Shown piece after piece: positions 36,171-48,691 of a stretch of DNA of 64,000 nucleotides (position 1 is the first letter of the stretch; each line of letters starts with the position of its first letter). The notes below the pieces were generated by a model. The model ran no database searches. It was not told the origin of the DNA and was given only the letters and a program-made list of their open reading frames with translations. This DNA comes from Anthopleura xanthogrammica (taxonomy: Eukaryota; Cnidaria; Anthozoa; Actiniaria; Actiniidae): the NCBI GenBank assembly GCA_964019055.1, contig OZ025222.1, positions 8,774,029-8,838,028 on the forward strand, given 5' to 3'. Both the position numbers and the translations under genes were made by a program.

Positions 36171-36859
36171 AATAAGGCGTTACAAAGAGTAGCTCAATTT
36201 ATCTATACTCTACACGCCCGCAAAGACAGCTGGACTAACTGCTCGTTTTTTTCGAATCTCGAGAACAATTTTTGTCATTCCAGCGTGATAGCTCGTAGTA
36301 GCACTTGAATGTGTTGTCGGATATAGGCACGTTGGAATTCGTGGAATGCATTCATGCGATGTATGATTGAATAGACGAGGGAAAAGCGTAGAAGTCACCA
36401 GTGAATTCGTTTGCTTTGTTTTTTTTTGTATTCACATTTTATTATGATATCGTTATTTTGCCATCCATTATTCATTATTTCGTTATCTCATGAGATCGAA
36501 GTCTAAAATTTCGCCGGCGCACTGTCACGCTGTGAGATATATCCTTCAAACCGGCGTTACTCGCCAGAAAAACATGTTTTCGAGATCTTCATTTTCCAAT
36601 GATCCAAGGAACGAAACAAAATAAGCTTAGTAAGGAAGCAACTTTAACTATTCAAAGGTATCTTCTTGTGAGTCTATAATTCAGCCAGTGTCGAGAAATG
36701 TGTTGTCGAATAAAAAAATTTGCTGCAACAAAAAGGATGAGTGGGATACCTGTGGTGTCTATGAAACAGAAAAATGCGCCTTGTCTCCTATTTCTTCCTT
36801 CCACTCTCCTATTCCTCTTTCAAATTATAATATTTCCGGCTATCGGGTCGCTGGTCCAA

Positions 36860-37450
36860 TATTCACAGAAAGCGAATGAATATAGTTTGTTTGATGTGCT
36901 GTTCTCTCTCTTCCTACGAGAGTTTTTTTTCCGTATTCTCCAGTTTTCCTCCCTCTGTAAAAATCAACATGTGAGTTGAGTTTGTTTGATGTGCTGTTCT
37001 CTCCCTTGCCACGAGGGATTTTCTCCAGGTTCTCTGGTTTTCCTCCCTCCATAAATATCAACATGTGAGTTGAGTTTGTTCGGATGTGCTGTTCTCTCCC
37101 TTGCCCGGGGGGTACTTCGGGTCGTTTCATGGGGATGCTCCGCCGGACTCTTGACCCCTTACCCTTTTCTATACCAAATTTCAGAAAAAAAGTACCTCTT
37201 TTATATACCTTTTTGCCTGAAAAGGTACCCTTTTCATAAACCTTCGAAGAAAATCTACCCCTTTTTATACCAAAACTCACCAATTTCCACCCCTTTGCTA
37301 AACGTGCGGCCTGAAAAAAGTACCCCTTTCGGGCGGAGCATCCCCGTATAGTCCATTATAGGGAGGAACCCCCCCGGGCTCCCTTGCCACAAAGATTTTT
37401 CTCCTGATTCTCTAGTTTTTCTCCCTCCATAAAATCAACATGTGAGTTGA
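36860..37450. repeat. SINE-body tandem repeats with inserted MITE
   Basis: Units of about 95 bases containing 'gttctctcccttgccacgag', 'tctctggttttcctccctcc' and 'caacatgtgagttgagtttg' are repeated three to four times. The sequence resembles the body of the SINE-like element at 54.6 kb. The run is broken by the element at 37106-37378. Confidence 0.8.
37106..37378. mobile_element. 273-bp MITE inserted in a tandem repeat, with target duplication
   Basis: CTCCCTTGCC stands on both sides (37096-37105 and 37379-37388). The ends are inverted G/C-rich runs; inside, 'ggggatgctccgcc' at the left pairs with 'ggcggagcatcccc' at the right. A partial relative lies at 8815-8985. Confidence 0.85.
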
Positions 37451-37912
37451 GAGTTCTACGAATAGAATATTGAATGTAGTGATAGTGTTCGTGAGTGAAC
37501 GAAAATGGGCCAAATTATAAAACGAGTATTCAAAATGGACTTGTTCACCCCACTGAAAAATATTTATAAAGTAGAGATGAGAGAAATCGCAATTTCAAAA
37601 TTTGGAAAAATTTAATAAAAATTAGTAACGAAAGTCATAAAATACAAGGTAATATATAATCAAATTTTGACAAAACTTTATAAAGCAAAACAGATATAAA
37701 AAGAATAATTATTCAAAAAGGATAAGGACTTTGTCTTGCAATCAAAAAAAGTAATAATGTTCTGTAAAAGAAGACTTGTGAAAATTAAAAAAAAAAGTTA
37801 ATTTAGGGGGGAAGAAATTAAAATCATTGAATTCATGATTACTAAAGTCTAATAGTCTGCTAATAATATCTTCAGCTTTAGACAATTAGGTCCATCGAGG
37901 TCCTCGTGGGTC

Positions 37913-38640
37913 CTATTGGGTCCTTGTTAGTGCACCAGCTCCAAGCCCATAGCCGTATCCTTTGGGACCAAAGCGAACACAATGACAGGATTTGCAGTAC
38001 ACCTCACCTGGAAGAAATATCAGAAAATTTAAAGGAATTAATTTTCTTTTTTTTTACCATCCACATAATCTTTTTTTTTTTTTTTTTTTTTGACAAGACG
38101 TCAAAAGACTTTATAAATTAAATATGGTTTTTGGTTCTAGACCTTTTATTGTCTTTTGCGCACGAAAAACATCAATCATAGGTCAAAGGATGAAACTAGT
38201 TCACTAGTTTAAAAGACAGTAAAAGGTTTGAACCAAAAACAAAATGAGAGAGAGAGGGATAGAAATTTCTCGCCGAACGGCTTCTTGTTTGTTTGTTTGT
38301 TTGTTTTTCGAAGTGACAAGTTTCCCTTACACCTACTAAATCACATTCCCCCACCCCCTCCCCCCGGAAAAATCTTACCTTCATGAGAGTTAGCATTCGT
38401 ACTGTCAAGCTTCTTTTTGCAGTCCTTACACGAGAAACACCTTTTATGGAACTTGTAGCCTTCCATGGAAATAGACTCGGCGTGGTACGCTCTATCGCCG
38501 CATCTTGGGCAGCGGTCACCCTGTGGTTTGGCTTTTGACTCGGAGTAAACATCAGGGATATGAGATCCTCCACCGCCGGAAGGAGCGGGTTCAGGCTCCT
38601 GCTCTTCTTCCTGTTCGTATTGTTGCTCGTCGTCTGACAT
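37913..38640 (-). CDS. Single-LIM glycine-rich protein with acidic N-terminus (118 residues)
   Basis: Two coding exons, 38640-38379 and 38007-37913, phase 1. Residues 1-40 are a glutamate/glutamine-rich, then glycine-rich, probably disordered extension ([18 protein letters not shown]). One LIM domain starts at C44 (CPRC), with [11 protein letters not shown] and CKSC. The tail [23 protein letters not shown] completes the CSRP-type glycine-rich region. The LIM core is almost the same as in the gene at 44.2 kb, so the two are recent duplicates; the acidic extension is the main difference. The acceptor before the ATG reads AACAG|TCAAAA, also shared with that gene. Probable role: actin-linked adaptor, by family. 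Confidence 0.93.
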
Positions 38641-40944
38641 TTTTGACTGTTTTGGAGAAATTACAAGTGTCAGTAAAAACAAACAAATTAAACAAACAAC
38701 AACAACGACAACAATCAAACAAGCAAGCTGGCAGGCGAGCAAGCAAACAAACAAACAAATAATGGAGCTACAAGAAAGAACAGATTGAAAGACAATTAAG
38801 GGAAATAATGCTGGTTTTCATAGCCGCCATGTTGGTCGAATTTACCAAAAAAAATTTTCTTTTCTTTTTTCATTCTTTTTTCATTCTCTTGCAAAATACC
38901 TAACCTATTCACAATTAAACTGAAAATATATATAAAAATAACAAAAATTGAGAAAATAACTCGTTCTTCAAAAGTTTACAAAAGAAAGAAAGAACAAAGA
39001 AACAAAGAAAGATATAAATATAAGACAAAGTATGAGTAAAATCCAAGATGGCGACTGCATTATACCCAGAATGCATTACGATCATAAAACTTTCCCATCG
39101 CACGAAAAAATCACTTTAAAAGAGAGCATTTTTAATAGTTCTTTAACCAAGTTTTTCTTCATTCTTTATCAAAATCAAAACTTTCTGAATTTTTCAAAAT
39201 TTTCCGTCCTAAATTTAGAGACTCTTTTGATAGTTCGCCACCACGTCTGACATGTACAGAAATTCAAAAAACGTGGAAAAATTTCACGCCTGAGTTTTGA
39301 TTACAAAACCCAAACCATGTAACTTGATTTTGAGCCTGTTTTGCTAATTTTAAACCAAATCTTGTTTCCTCTGGAATATTCTGCTTATAACTGTTGGCAT
39401 TGTTTGATGTAATTTTATCCTGACATTTAAGCGACATACGTCTGTAGAAAGCCGACCGAAATCTGTTGGCCATTCTGCTCCTTTTCTTCGAGATATATCC
39501 CTTAGAAACTACAATATTAGACCTGAAGACTATAGTTTTTTATTAGAGACTTAAAAACAGCAGAAAAAAGTCGTAATTTTGAAGAACTGTTAAGGAAATA
39601 TTTTTCATTAATGCTTTTCGCGGGTCAAAAGGGCAGAAATTTTGTGAAGAATACAATTGATAAGGAAAGATTTCTTTCGAACCAACATCAAAATATATAA
39701 TTTTTTTTGAATGAAACCTAGAAAATTATATCAGTACACGACTACATATTGAGTAGGAATAAGATGCCGGGGAGAAATTGGAGAAAAAGATAATAATAGC
39801 TGTTGAATTTGGAAACAGGGGTGAGATAATTTGGGAGTATTTAGCTTGTAGTTGACAACACCCTGATCAGCTTTCTGTTGTCAATGAACTATGCCACAAA
39901 TGCTCGTCAAACTCTACAAAACTTTATACACAAACCACAATTATTCGACCTAAAAAATTCTTACTAAAACTACCAAACGTTCGGGGATAATTTTATCAAT
40001 GATAAAGGGACGTTTTTGTTGGTTTTTCTAAGCTCAAAAATCATAGAATTCCAAGTTTGACAACTAAGAGAATACAACACTCGTGGTGAATGACAGTCTC
40101 AAGTTCTATTTTAACTTCGCCATGCAAAGATTTCCTATATTGTTACTGAATTTTCCAAGTCTAAATTTCATTGATACGACAAAAAGTAAGAGCCAAACAA
40201 TAGAAAACGTAACTTACACGAGCTAGATTCAAGTCCTGACATCCTTTAGTAATATAATTGGGGGGGAAATTAGTTTTTCCTCGGACATGAATCTTGAAGG
40301 TCGAAGAATTAAGCAAATAGAGACAGAAAGTAAGCCTAGAGTTTGAAATAATTTCGACATTAACGACCCTACTTTTTTTTAATATTTAAGATTTTTTTCG
40401 ACTTGACCTGATTGTAATCAGCATTTCAACCGTATGCTGGGAATTTGACTGACGTACACATTTAAATCCAATTCTAAATCATTCAAGACTCATTAAGTCA
40501 ATAAACTTACATCTTCGCTACGAGGAGGCTAAAACTAAACTTAAATTTTGCAACAAGGAATTTCTTGCCAAGCAATTTAAGCAGTTAACAGGCTTTCGTA
40601 AAGAATGTTTCCCCGTTGAAGAAGTTTTACAAGAGTGTATACACCCTCGTTAGTTTTGGGCGCTGTCCTGCTCGACAGAGGCAGATTGGACTAGATTTGA
40701 GTTTGACATTTGAAAAGTTAAATTCGATTAGTTATCTTGCTTCAATAATGATAAAAAGAGTTATTCTTAGCTATTTAAATGGACAAACTGTCGTTTTTAT
40801 TGTCGAAATAATGTCAGAAGATTTAAACGATTAATGTTAACAATTATCTGTCAACCAGAACACAAAGAAATATTGTTTTGAAAGAATTATGCTGGAGCAA
40901 ACTTGCAAGAAAAGAGCTGCAAAATGCTTTAAAATGGATCTTAC

Positions 40945-41005
40945 CTTTAGCAAAGGACTTGAAGGAGCTGGAGGACTCGTGAACTGCTATGGATCCAAAG
41001 CAGAA
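40945..41005 (-). other. Probable untranslated first exon of the 118-residue LIM gene
   Basis: Donor AAAG|GTAAGA at 40945. GATTTATATTC (minus strand, about 41033-41043) is a TATA-like word in the right place for a start near 41005. The exon would join the AACAG acceptor just before the ATG at 38640. Confidence 0.4.
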
Positions 41006-41117
41006 GAAAGTAAAACGCTTAACCAAACACAAGAATATAAATCCACTCAAAGGTGGAGCTAGGGACTAATCCAGGGAGGTTCACTCGGTCTTCCATTCAA
41101 AATAACAAAACCAAAAG

Positions 41118-41127
41118 CTATAAATAA
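41118..41127. promoter_or_regulatory. MEF2-type site
   Basis: CTATAAATAA matches the MEF2 consensus YTA(A/T)4TAR exactly. It lies about 75 bases upstream of the TATA-like word of the 118-residue LIM gene. MEF2 drives muscle genes, which fits a LIM protein of this class. It could instead act as a second TATA box. Confidence 0.45.
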
Positions 41128-43243
41128 GGGAATTTTATTGGAGATGGATGAAAAATACACCCCTCGGAAACGAAATACCGTAAGAAGAGACATTTGATAA
41201 ATATAATTAAGAGGTTTTCTTGTGATTGGTTAGTTTTGTAAGACGGTGTGGAATTACTGTCACACTCAAACGAACACTATGCCAGCTTGCGTGTTTCGCG
41301 AGACCAGACCTCCGGTATCCATATGTCTTACAAATAAACTTTTCAACGACCCTAACTTAAAAAACGAAAGCACATATATCTCTTGCAATAAATATATAAA
41401 GTGTTGGAGAAATGGATTTTGGTTTTCAGTAGGGTTTTAATAATTTTCATGACTTTTTAATCATGGTTTACATCTTTACTTGCAATGGGATCAATTTTGA
41501 AGTCACGCTTCTCGTGATGTAACGCAATACAACGACACAGGAAGCCCAAGCATAAAATGCGCACATCCTTAATTTATTAGACGAGTAGTGGAGATTATTT
41601 TGTGATTGAATATACAACTTATATAAGCTCTCTCACTAATCTTGATCTTTCATTTATTTTTTCTATTTTTTCCGCAATTTTTTTTGAAACTTTTTTTGTC
41701 AAGAAATGTTGCAATGTTCGATAGCACTCACTAGCGAGGCATTTGGGTCAGTTTTTATACATTTACTGTATTGTAACAATTGTTGCCCCAAATATCTCGA
41801 CTTGAAACGCAGAATGAGAGGCTCAAAGATAAATCCAGTTTTGTATACGATTCAAGGGTTTTCTATAAAAATATCTTATTGGCTCTCTTATACGAGACCC
41901 ATAAAGCATTTAACTTTGACTTGGCTCAGTTTGCATCAAATTTGACGAGCACTTTGCATAAACACCATAGTTTTGATAAGAAGCCAGTGAATACTTCCGA
42001 GATGACCAAACATAGCAGTGTTACAGAATTCATTCATCAGTGCCAGTTAGCGACCCGGGTCGAATGTTATGTAATACGCTAATGTTCGTGCTGTAATGTC
42101 ATCATCAGCTCACCTTAAACTACTTCCGGAAGGATAAGTTGAACGAAACATTTGCCCCCCCTCTCCCCCCCCCCCCCCCCCCCCAAAAAAAAAAGATGCC
42201 TTGCTTATTTTCTGACTCCATACGACGCCTCAAAGTATCTTCCAAACTCTTAAAAATCTTTGCTATCTCAAAAAGTTTTAAAACTACCAACACCATCCCA
42301 TCTCCCCTAAAGATAGAGGCCTCAATGTCTTCGATCCAATCTCCTTTTATAAAATCTTTCAACCCGATATACGTATACCCTCGCCCCAAAATATGATTGT
42401 TTCAAATATTTTACAAATTTCATTTTCATTCATCAACGTATATCTTTGGAGATACTGAGCGCTAATGTTAGAAAGATCTTCATACGGCGTCATATGCTAT
42501 CGTTTTTGTCGATCCAACATGTCATTTCTAGAGCATTATTCCTTTCTTTAAAATATACGTTTGAAGATTCCAGACGAAATAAATCGACGAGTAAAAAAAT
42601 GACTTAAAAAAGAAAATAATTCGAATTTCAAATAAGGAAAAATAGTCCAAAGATTTGAATTGAATTTCAAGCAAAGAAAACTGAAGATACCGAAATAGCT
42701 GATATTAAAGTTACACTCCATTGCCTTCAAACAATTGTTTCAAGTCGAGGATTTTGAGTCAACAATACAATAAATATATAGAGACTGACCCTTTTGCCAT
42801 GACTCAGTACAGAAATTGTTTGAAGGCAACAGAGTGTACCTCTGATATCTCCTATTTAAGATGTTCGATGTCACACAACAAAAAATGAAGGAAATTATTG
42901 TTTCGCTCGCTATTATTTAATCCACAAAAATGAACTCAAAAATTCTCATCATAAAATGCTAAACATGTATTGATATTAGATCAACTGTGTCTACAGCTTG
43001 TACAATTGCATTTCAGGGGGAAGGGTTGGAAAGATATAGTACAGAATTTGATCTTACAATCATAGCTATAATCATATAGTTTTACATACTTTTATTCAAT
43101 CAATCAATCACTAAATCAATCATTCCATAATTCATTGCTAGGAGGAGAAAATAAGAGATCTTGCTGGATGAAATGCCAGTTGTTTTGCCGGTTCTCGTGG
43201 GGGGTGTGTGGTCGATCCTATTCTAAGTGGGGGTAGGTGGGGT

Positions 43244-44219
43244 CTATTGTGTTCTTGTGAGAGCGCCTGCTCCAAGTCCATATCCATAGCCTTTGGTGCC
43301 GAAGTTCACGCAGTGACAGGTTTTGCAGTAAACCTCGCCTGTAAAAAAAAACAAAAATTTGAGTTAAAATTTGAGGGAATATATCATTGAATCGTTCACC
43401 GGACAGTCTATTGACCCCTTGGAGCACGTTGGAATGTTGCTCAATTTTTGGGGCAAAACAATAGGTTCAAATTCTCAAATTGCCCATTACGAGGTTGGGG
43501 AAAAACTGGGTCGAGTTGGCATTGCAGAGCATTGTGGGAATGTTTTAGCTGACCAAATAGACGCCTCCTCAAAAATTCGGTTTTTCCCAGCCTAGCTCTA
43601 ATATACCTTTTTACTCTTGTGTGTAATGTTTTCCCATGTCAGACCACGTGTCATTCCCTAGAGTATCATTTCTTTGTTTAACGGTTGCACATGAGAAGAC
43701 ACATGAATATGGATACAACTCAAACAAAGAATCTTATTCTCAAGAGAATGACACGTGGTCTGAAATGGAAAACATTACGCCCAAGGTAAAGAGGTCCGTT
43801 TTGATCCCTTTCACGTGACGTCAAAGCAGCTCATTTTGAAGGAAAAAACAAAAGAATTTCAATCTCCTGAGAATTGGAACCTATTGTTTTGTCTTCCAAA
43901 TTGAGCTGCATTCCAACGTGCTGCAAGACAGTATTTTAGTGCCTACAGTGCCTACAATATTTGTCTCCTTATGGACCCCCACGGGTATTTTTCCTAGCCC
44001 CCCCCCCCCCCCCTCCCCACCACCACTAAAGCTTCACGTACCTTCATGCGAAGCGGCATTCGTACTGTCAAGCTTTTTCTTGCAGTCTTTACACGAGAAA
44101 CATCTTTTATGGAACTTGTATCCTTCCATGGCGATTGACTCAGCGTGGTAGGCCTTGTCTCCACATCTTGGGCAGGTATCTCCGTGAGGGCGTGCTACAT
44201 GGTCATCTTGATCTGCCAT
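43244..44219 (-). CDS. Single-LIM glycine-rich protein (90 residues)
   Basis: Two coding exons, 44219-44042 and 43338-43244, phase 1. The protein begins [19 protein letters not shown]; the LIM domain starts at C16 with [11 protein letters not shown] and CKTC. The tail [23 protein letters not shown] follows. It shares [20 protein letters not shown] and the TTTTCCAG|TCAAAATG start region with the 118-residue gene 5.6 kb downstream. First gene of the four in the direction of transcription. The intron carries one CRE MITE, one 102-bp-family element and a poly-C run. Confidence 0.93.
43636..43790. mobile_element. Single-unit member of the 102-bp repeat family
   Basis: Flanked by 'cccatgtcagaccacgtgtc' and the inverse 'gacacgtggtctgaaatgg'. 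One core unit only, which shows the element's basic form: inverted ends around one unit. Confidence 0.85.
43802..43927. mobile_element. CRE-carrying hairpin MITE, copy 7
   Basis: tgatccctttcacgtgacgt to gctgcattccaacgtgctgc. It contains CACGTGACGTCA. A further half copy lies at 43408-43460. Confidence 0.88.
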
Positions 44220-46452
44220 TTTGACTGGAAAAAATGTTTGAGAAAATATTTAGTTTTCGATATAGACACTTTGCTGACGTCGATGTTTAAATTTTGCTTC
44301 ATTAACATTGATAGGAATTTCACTTTTTAGCCAAATTTACACAAAATCCGTTCGCAAAAACCGCTAAAATCTTGAGAGCGAAAATGTTCTCAATGAATCA
44401 ACCTCCACTTTAAACAATTCAAACTTTAGACAAAAAATCCTTTCACGAAGAAAAGATAAGAAAAATCTTTATAGAACTGCTTTTCGTTTTGGACCCGGAA
44501 GTCGTTTTTTTTCTTCTAAACAAGTGACGTCACACATGACAGCCCTATAGGATTTTCTCCTTATATTGGGGAATGGAAAAAAAAAAAAAAAAAAAAATTC
44601 ACTGTTTTTGTTTGCCGCGAAAAGAGTGGGTCTAGTTGGCATTGCAGTGCATTGTGGGAATGTTTGTCCCACGATGCACTGCAAATGCAACTCGACCCAG
44701 TCTTTTACTTAACCTCGGAATCGTTACGTCATTCATTGTCACCACTGATTGGTAACTTGCAATCCGTCATTTTTCTGTTGCTCAAGATTATACTCAATTT
44801 TGTGTACAATATTCACGTGTTCCAGTGAAGGTCTGTGGAATTTCAAAGTGTTTGTATTGTTGAAGTTGTGCATTCTTTACTTTACCGTTGGTATTTGTGA
44901 ATATTCTGACACTAAAATGAGGCTATCCCTGAGTAAATGAGTCTCTAATCAAGGAGCACGGTATTCTACGTCAGTCAAGGCTCAAGGTTTTTTTGCCTAG
45001 CAGGCAGAGGTCTATAAAAATTCTTTCAAAAATCTAATTCTGTAGCCTTAGTGTTGTATTCAAATCGGCTCTATACGCGTTCTTTATTACGACGGGCTTC
45101 AATCAATCTGTCATTTCTAAAACCTAGGAAATCCAATCCATTGACATGCTTAATTAATATAGACATGGTTTAGTCTACGCGGGAGCAGAAGTGGTTTAAA
45201 ATGTCGAATCTCATGACCTTTTTCACAACCCAGATATCTGCTTTCTGTCCAGCGTTAAACCAAACCTATAACTATCCCAGCTGTTCGATAATAACTAATA
45301 TTAATTATCTATGATCATTGATTATTTGCAGATATTAGTGAGTGAAAGCCATTGTTTTGCTAAAAATAGAATATCTAGAAGAACCTTAACTTTAGCACAG
45401 TGGAGAACAGAAGGTTGGAAGACAAAAACGCTTAGATTTCTCGTAATCTTTTAGTCATTTGACTTATGAGCTCTACAGGGGAATCAGGGGGGTTCATGCT
45501 AGCCCGTTCCCAATATCCAAGCTTAAAAATACCTTCGATATTTAGGAAAGGTTGTACTGTATCTCCCCCCGGAAATTTTGAAGAGCTCAATTTCACATAA
45601 CCTGACAACCTACGCCCTAATTATAGTAATGTTCTCTAGAATTTCTATACAATTTCTCTGCTGTTTTACATGTGTTTAACAGAATTTTCTCAAAATGGAC
45701 TCAAGAACGAAGTTAAGGTTTTCTCTGCATGAAAGTAGAGCTTGCGTGACATTTACACATAGTTCTGTCACGCTATTGCTACTGCCAGATGCACATGTCC
45801 TTTTTGAGGTATTTAAAGCTTTTAACAGCTTCTTATGCTAAAAATATGGCAATAACCTTATCTATAGTCAATATTTCCAGGAAATGCAAAGTTTAGAACT
45901 TCCTATATAAACTTTTCCACGAAAATTTGCATTTTCTGCCCAAAATATTATTTTCCAGATAACAATAGGCCGAAGTCTGCATTGTTTATCTGTTATGCCA
46001 AACAGTTACTGTGAACCAGATGTTAAATTATTGCTAAAAAAAACTTAATTTTTAATCCAGAAAGGCTAGACTTTTAGATATGTTATCACTTTCCTGTGCA
46101 CTTGGACGATATCTATGATACTTGAAGGAGAAATTTAAGGAAAAACTCTAACCACTCCCTAACTTCGACATATGTTCACTCAGCTCACTGGCCCTGGGAA
46201 AACCTTAGTAATAGCTTAGCGGCCAATTGTCATAAAGATTTGCTATCAGGATAAAACAATAATAGGAATAATAACGACAAGATATGTAAAAAAAGTTCAA
46301 CAACTCCATAAGAAAAGTTCAATAACATTGTACAAATGCTAGAAAAATACTTCAAGTTTGCATAAAGCATAACTGAGCTCTTTTTCATAATATTTAAAAA
46401 AAGTTTTTTATAACATTGTTTTATAAGTTGTTGATAATTATGATGTTCTTAC

Positions 46453-46602
46453 CTGATGTTAAAAGTATAAAAAGAGTGTGAACAAGGCGAGCAAAGGCTT
46501 GAATGAAGGAACAGATTTCCAAATGGAACTGAACTGCTCAATGATTCTTGCAGAATGTGCAAGTCTAGATGATACTAAGCTTAAATAAGTGTTCTTAACA
46601 CA
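46453..46602 (-). other. Probable untranslated first exon of the 90-residue LIM gene
   Basis: Donor CAG|GTAAGAA at 46453. CATATAAA (minus strand, 46632-46639) sits about 30 bases upstream of the assumed start. It would join the TTTTCCAG acceptor before the ATG at 44219. Confidence 0.4.
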
Positions 46603-47119
46603 TTCCTAAGTGCACACCCATGTGTGTTGGGTTTATATGAAATAGTTCAGGTCCAAATATCGGTGACCTCGTTACCGATGCGAATCGATATAAAGCCTTT
46701 TGCTGTGTCACAATTGTCTTATGACGTCAAAATTCGTTTAATTTTTTTTTCTTGTTAGCCTCGCGAAATGAGGCACTCGAGTTTCCTTACTATCAGGGGA
46801 TATCTGAGGAGAAGTGCCTAAATTGTTCAAGATTTTCGGACCTGATTGTTCTGAAATTTTAAATCACCCAACCGTTAGGTAAACACTGAAATGGTATTAC
46901 TATGAAAAGAGTGTTAAACAAATCACTGTTTAGTAAGTTAAACAAATATACTTGCAAAGAAAGTTTTATATTTATTCATCCATCTAATTCATCTGTTCAT
47001 TCATTCGCTAATTTTATGCATTCATTTGATTATTCATGTATTGACGTTGTTCGCTTATCAAAGAATTTTTGCATCCATTTTCTTTATATTCATTCTGATC
47101 AATCGATTCATCAATTCTT

Positions 47120-47800
47120 TCAACTATCAATTTTATGCATCCCTCCCTCCATCCCTCCCTCTCTCCATCCCATCCGTCCAGTCATCCATCCCTCAATCCA
47201 TCCCATCCCTCCCTCCATCCATCCCATCCCATCCCATCCCATCCCATCCCATCCCATCCCATCCCATCCCTCCCTCCATTCATCCCATCCCATCCCATCC
47301 CATCCCATCCCATCCCATCCCATCCCTCCCTCCATCCCTCCCTCCCTCCCTCCCTCCCTCCATCCATCCAGTCATCCATCAATCCATTCAGTCATCCATC
47401 CATCCAGTCATCCATCCATCCATCCAGTCATCCATCAATCCATTCAGTCATCCATCCATCCAGTCATCCATCCATCCCATCCATCCAGTCATCCATCCAT
47501 CCCATCCATCCAGTCATCCATCCATCCAGTCATCCATCCATCCCATCCATCCAGTCATCCATCCATCCAGTCATCCATCCATCCCATCCATCCAGTCATC
47601 CATCCATCTCATCCATCCAGTCATCCATCCATCCAGTCATCCATCCATCCCATCCATCCAGTCATCCATCCATCCAGTCATCCATCCATCCCATCCATCC
47701 AGTCATCCATCCATCCCATCCATTCAGTCATCCATCCATCCAGTCATCCATCCATCCCATCCATTCAGTCATCCATCCATCCCTTCATTCATTATTTCTA
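47120..47800. repeat. CCATCC / CCATCCAGT array
   Basis: A block of CCCAT units (47220-47330) is followed by higher-order units of CCATCCATCCAGTCATCCAT and CCCATCCATCCAGTCATCCA type. Open in several frames on both strands, without coding character. Confidence 0.97.
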
Positions 47801-48691
47801 TCTCATTTCCAGGTGAGAATAAATAATCACAAAGACGCGTCTGCCAATTTCCCGCGCTTTTTCGCCAACCAATTACCCCGTCTCCCTCCCCCTCGAGTTT
47901 CTACACCAGCCGATCAAAACAAATCTTCAAAAAAATCCTCCAAATTCCACCCATAGTTTCCCTTATTAGGAATTTCATCGTACGAGAGATTCGATATTCA
48001 AAGGTTATTTAGGTGAAATCTCTTTTAATACGGCTCGAAGCACCTACAAACTGACAGCCATTATTGACCATATATGGACTAACATGTTTATACGTCAGAT
48101 TGCATTACTCGCATTTCGTGAACCACCCAACTTCCAGTGTTTATTTACCGAACAACTATCTTCAATAATCAAAGTTCTATAAACAAAATGGTTCAAATTT
48201 CGGTCACGCTACGACTAAGTTATAACCCAGACATTTTAGCGCCCCTGATTAACATATAAGGAGCTTCGAAGTTAAATTTTTTTGGGGGTAATTATCAGGA
48301 AACATTTATCGATTTTCACCGAATTTTCTCGAAGAAAATTTAATTTTACAATTCAAGAAAACTTATTAATGCATTCATGAACTTTTACGTTTTTTATTGG
48401 GCAAGTTTAGCTAAAAAACAGTGAAAATTCCGTTACTATTTTGAAGAATTTTCGTGAGATGACAATTAAAGAAACGACGAAAGCCAAAAGAATCTTAACT
48501 AAAAATAGATAACTTTTGCATTAAATTATAGGAATACAAATGGTACGAGTTTGTGATCTTTTTTATTGCTTTATTTAGTCATGTGGTGATCGATCTTGAT
48601 TACTTGACACGATGAACTAACGACTGTTGGGCTTCCTGTGGAAATACCACAGCGGTCATTTCCAAGTTTGGTCGCTAAATAGAGGCACAAA

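Larger units (their letters stand above)
34678..37912. other. Region upstream of the 83-residue LIM gene
   Basis: Holds a 168-bp hairpin element, a probable untranslated exon ending near 36116, and the SINE-related tandem block with an inserted MITE (36860-37450). The rest is AT-rich sequence without recognised content. Confidence 0.6.
38641..43243. other. Region upstream of the 118-residue LIM gene
   Basis: Contains a probable untranslated exon ending at 40945 with a TATA-like word and a MEF2-type site upstream. Otherwise there are A/T-rich stretches and a poly-C run at 42168-42184. The 100-codon frame at 41780-42082 and the 85-codon frame at 42139-42396 have no family likeness. A minus-strand AATAAA at 43091-43096 may end the 90-residue LIM gene. 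Confidence 0.55.

Noticed and set aside
41780..42082. 100-codon frame that looks non-repetitive
   Set aside because: No recognisable family, no splice partners or good start context, and not unusual in AT-rich intergenic DNA.
46902..47816. 304-codon serine/proline/histidine frame
   Set aside because: It runs through the CCATCC array and similar frames exist in the other phases and strand.
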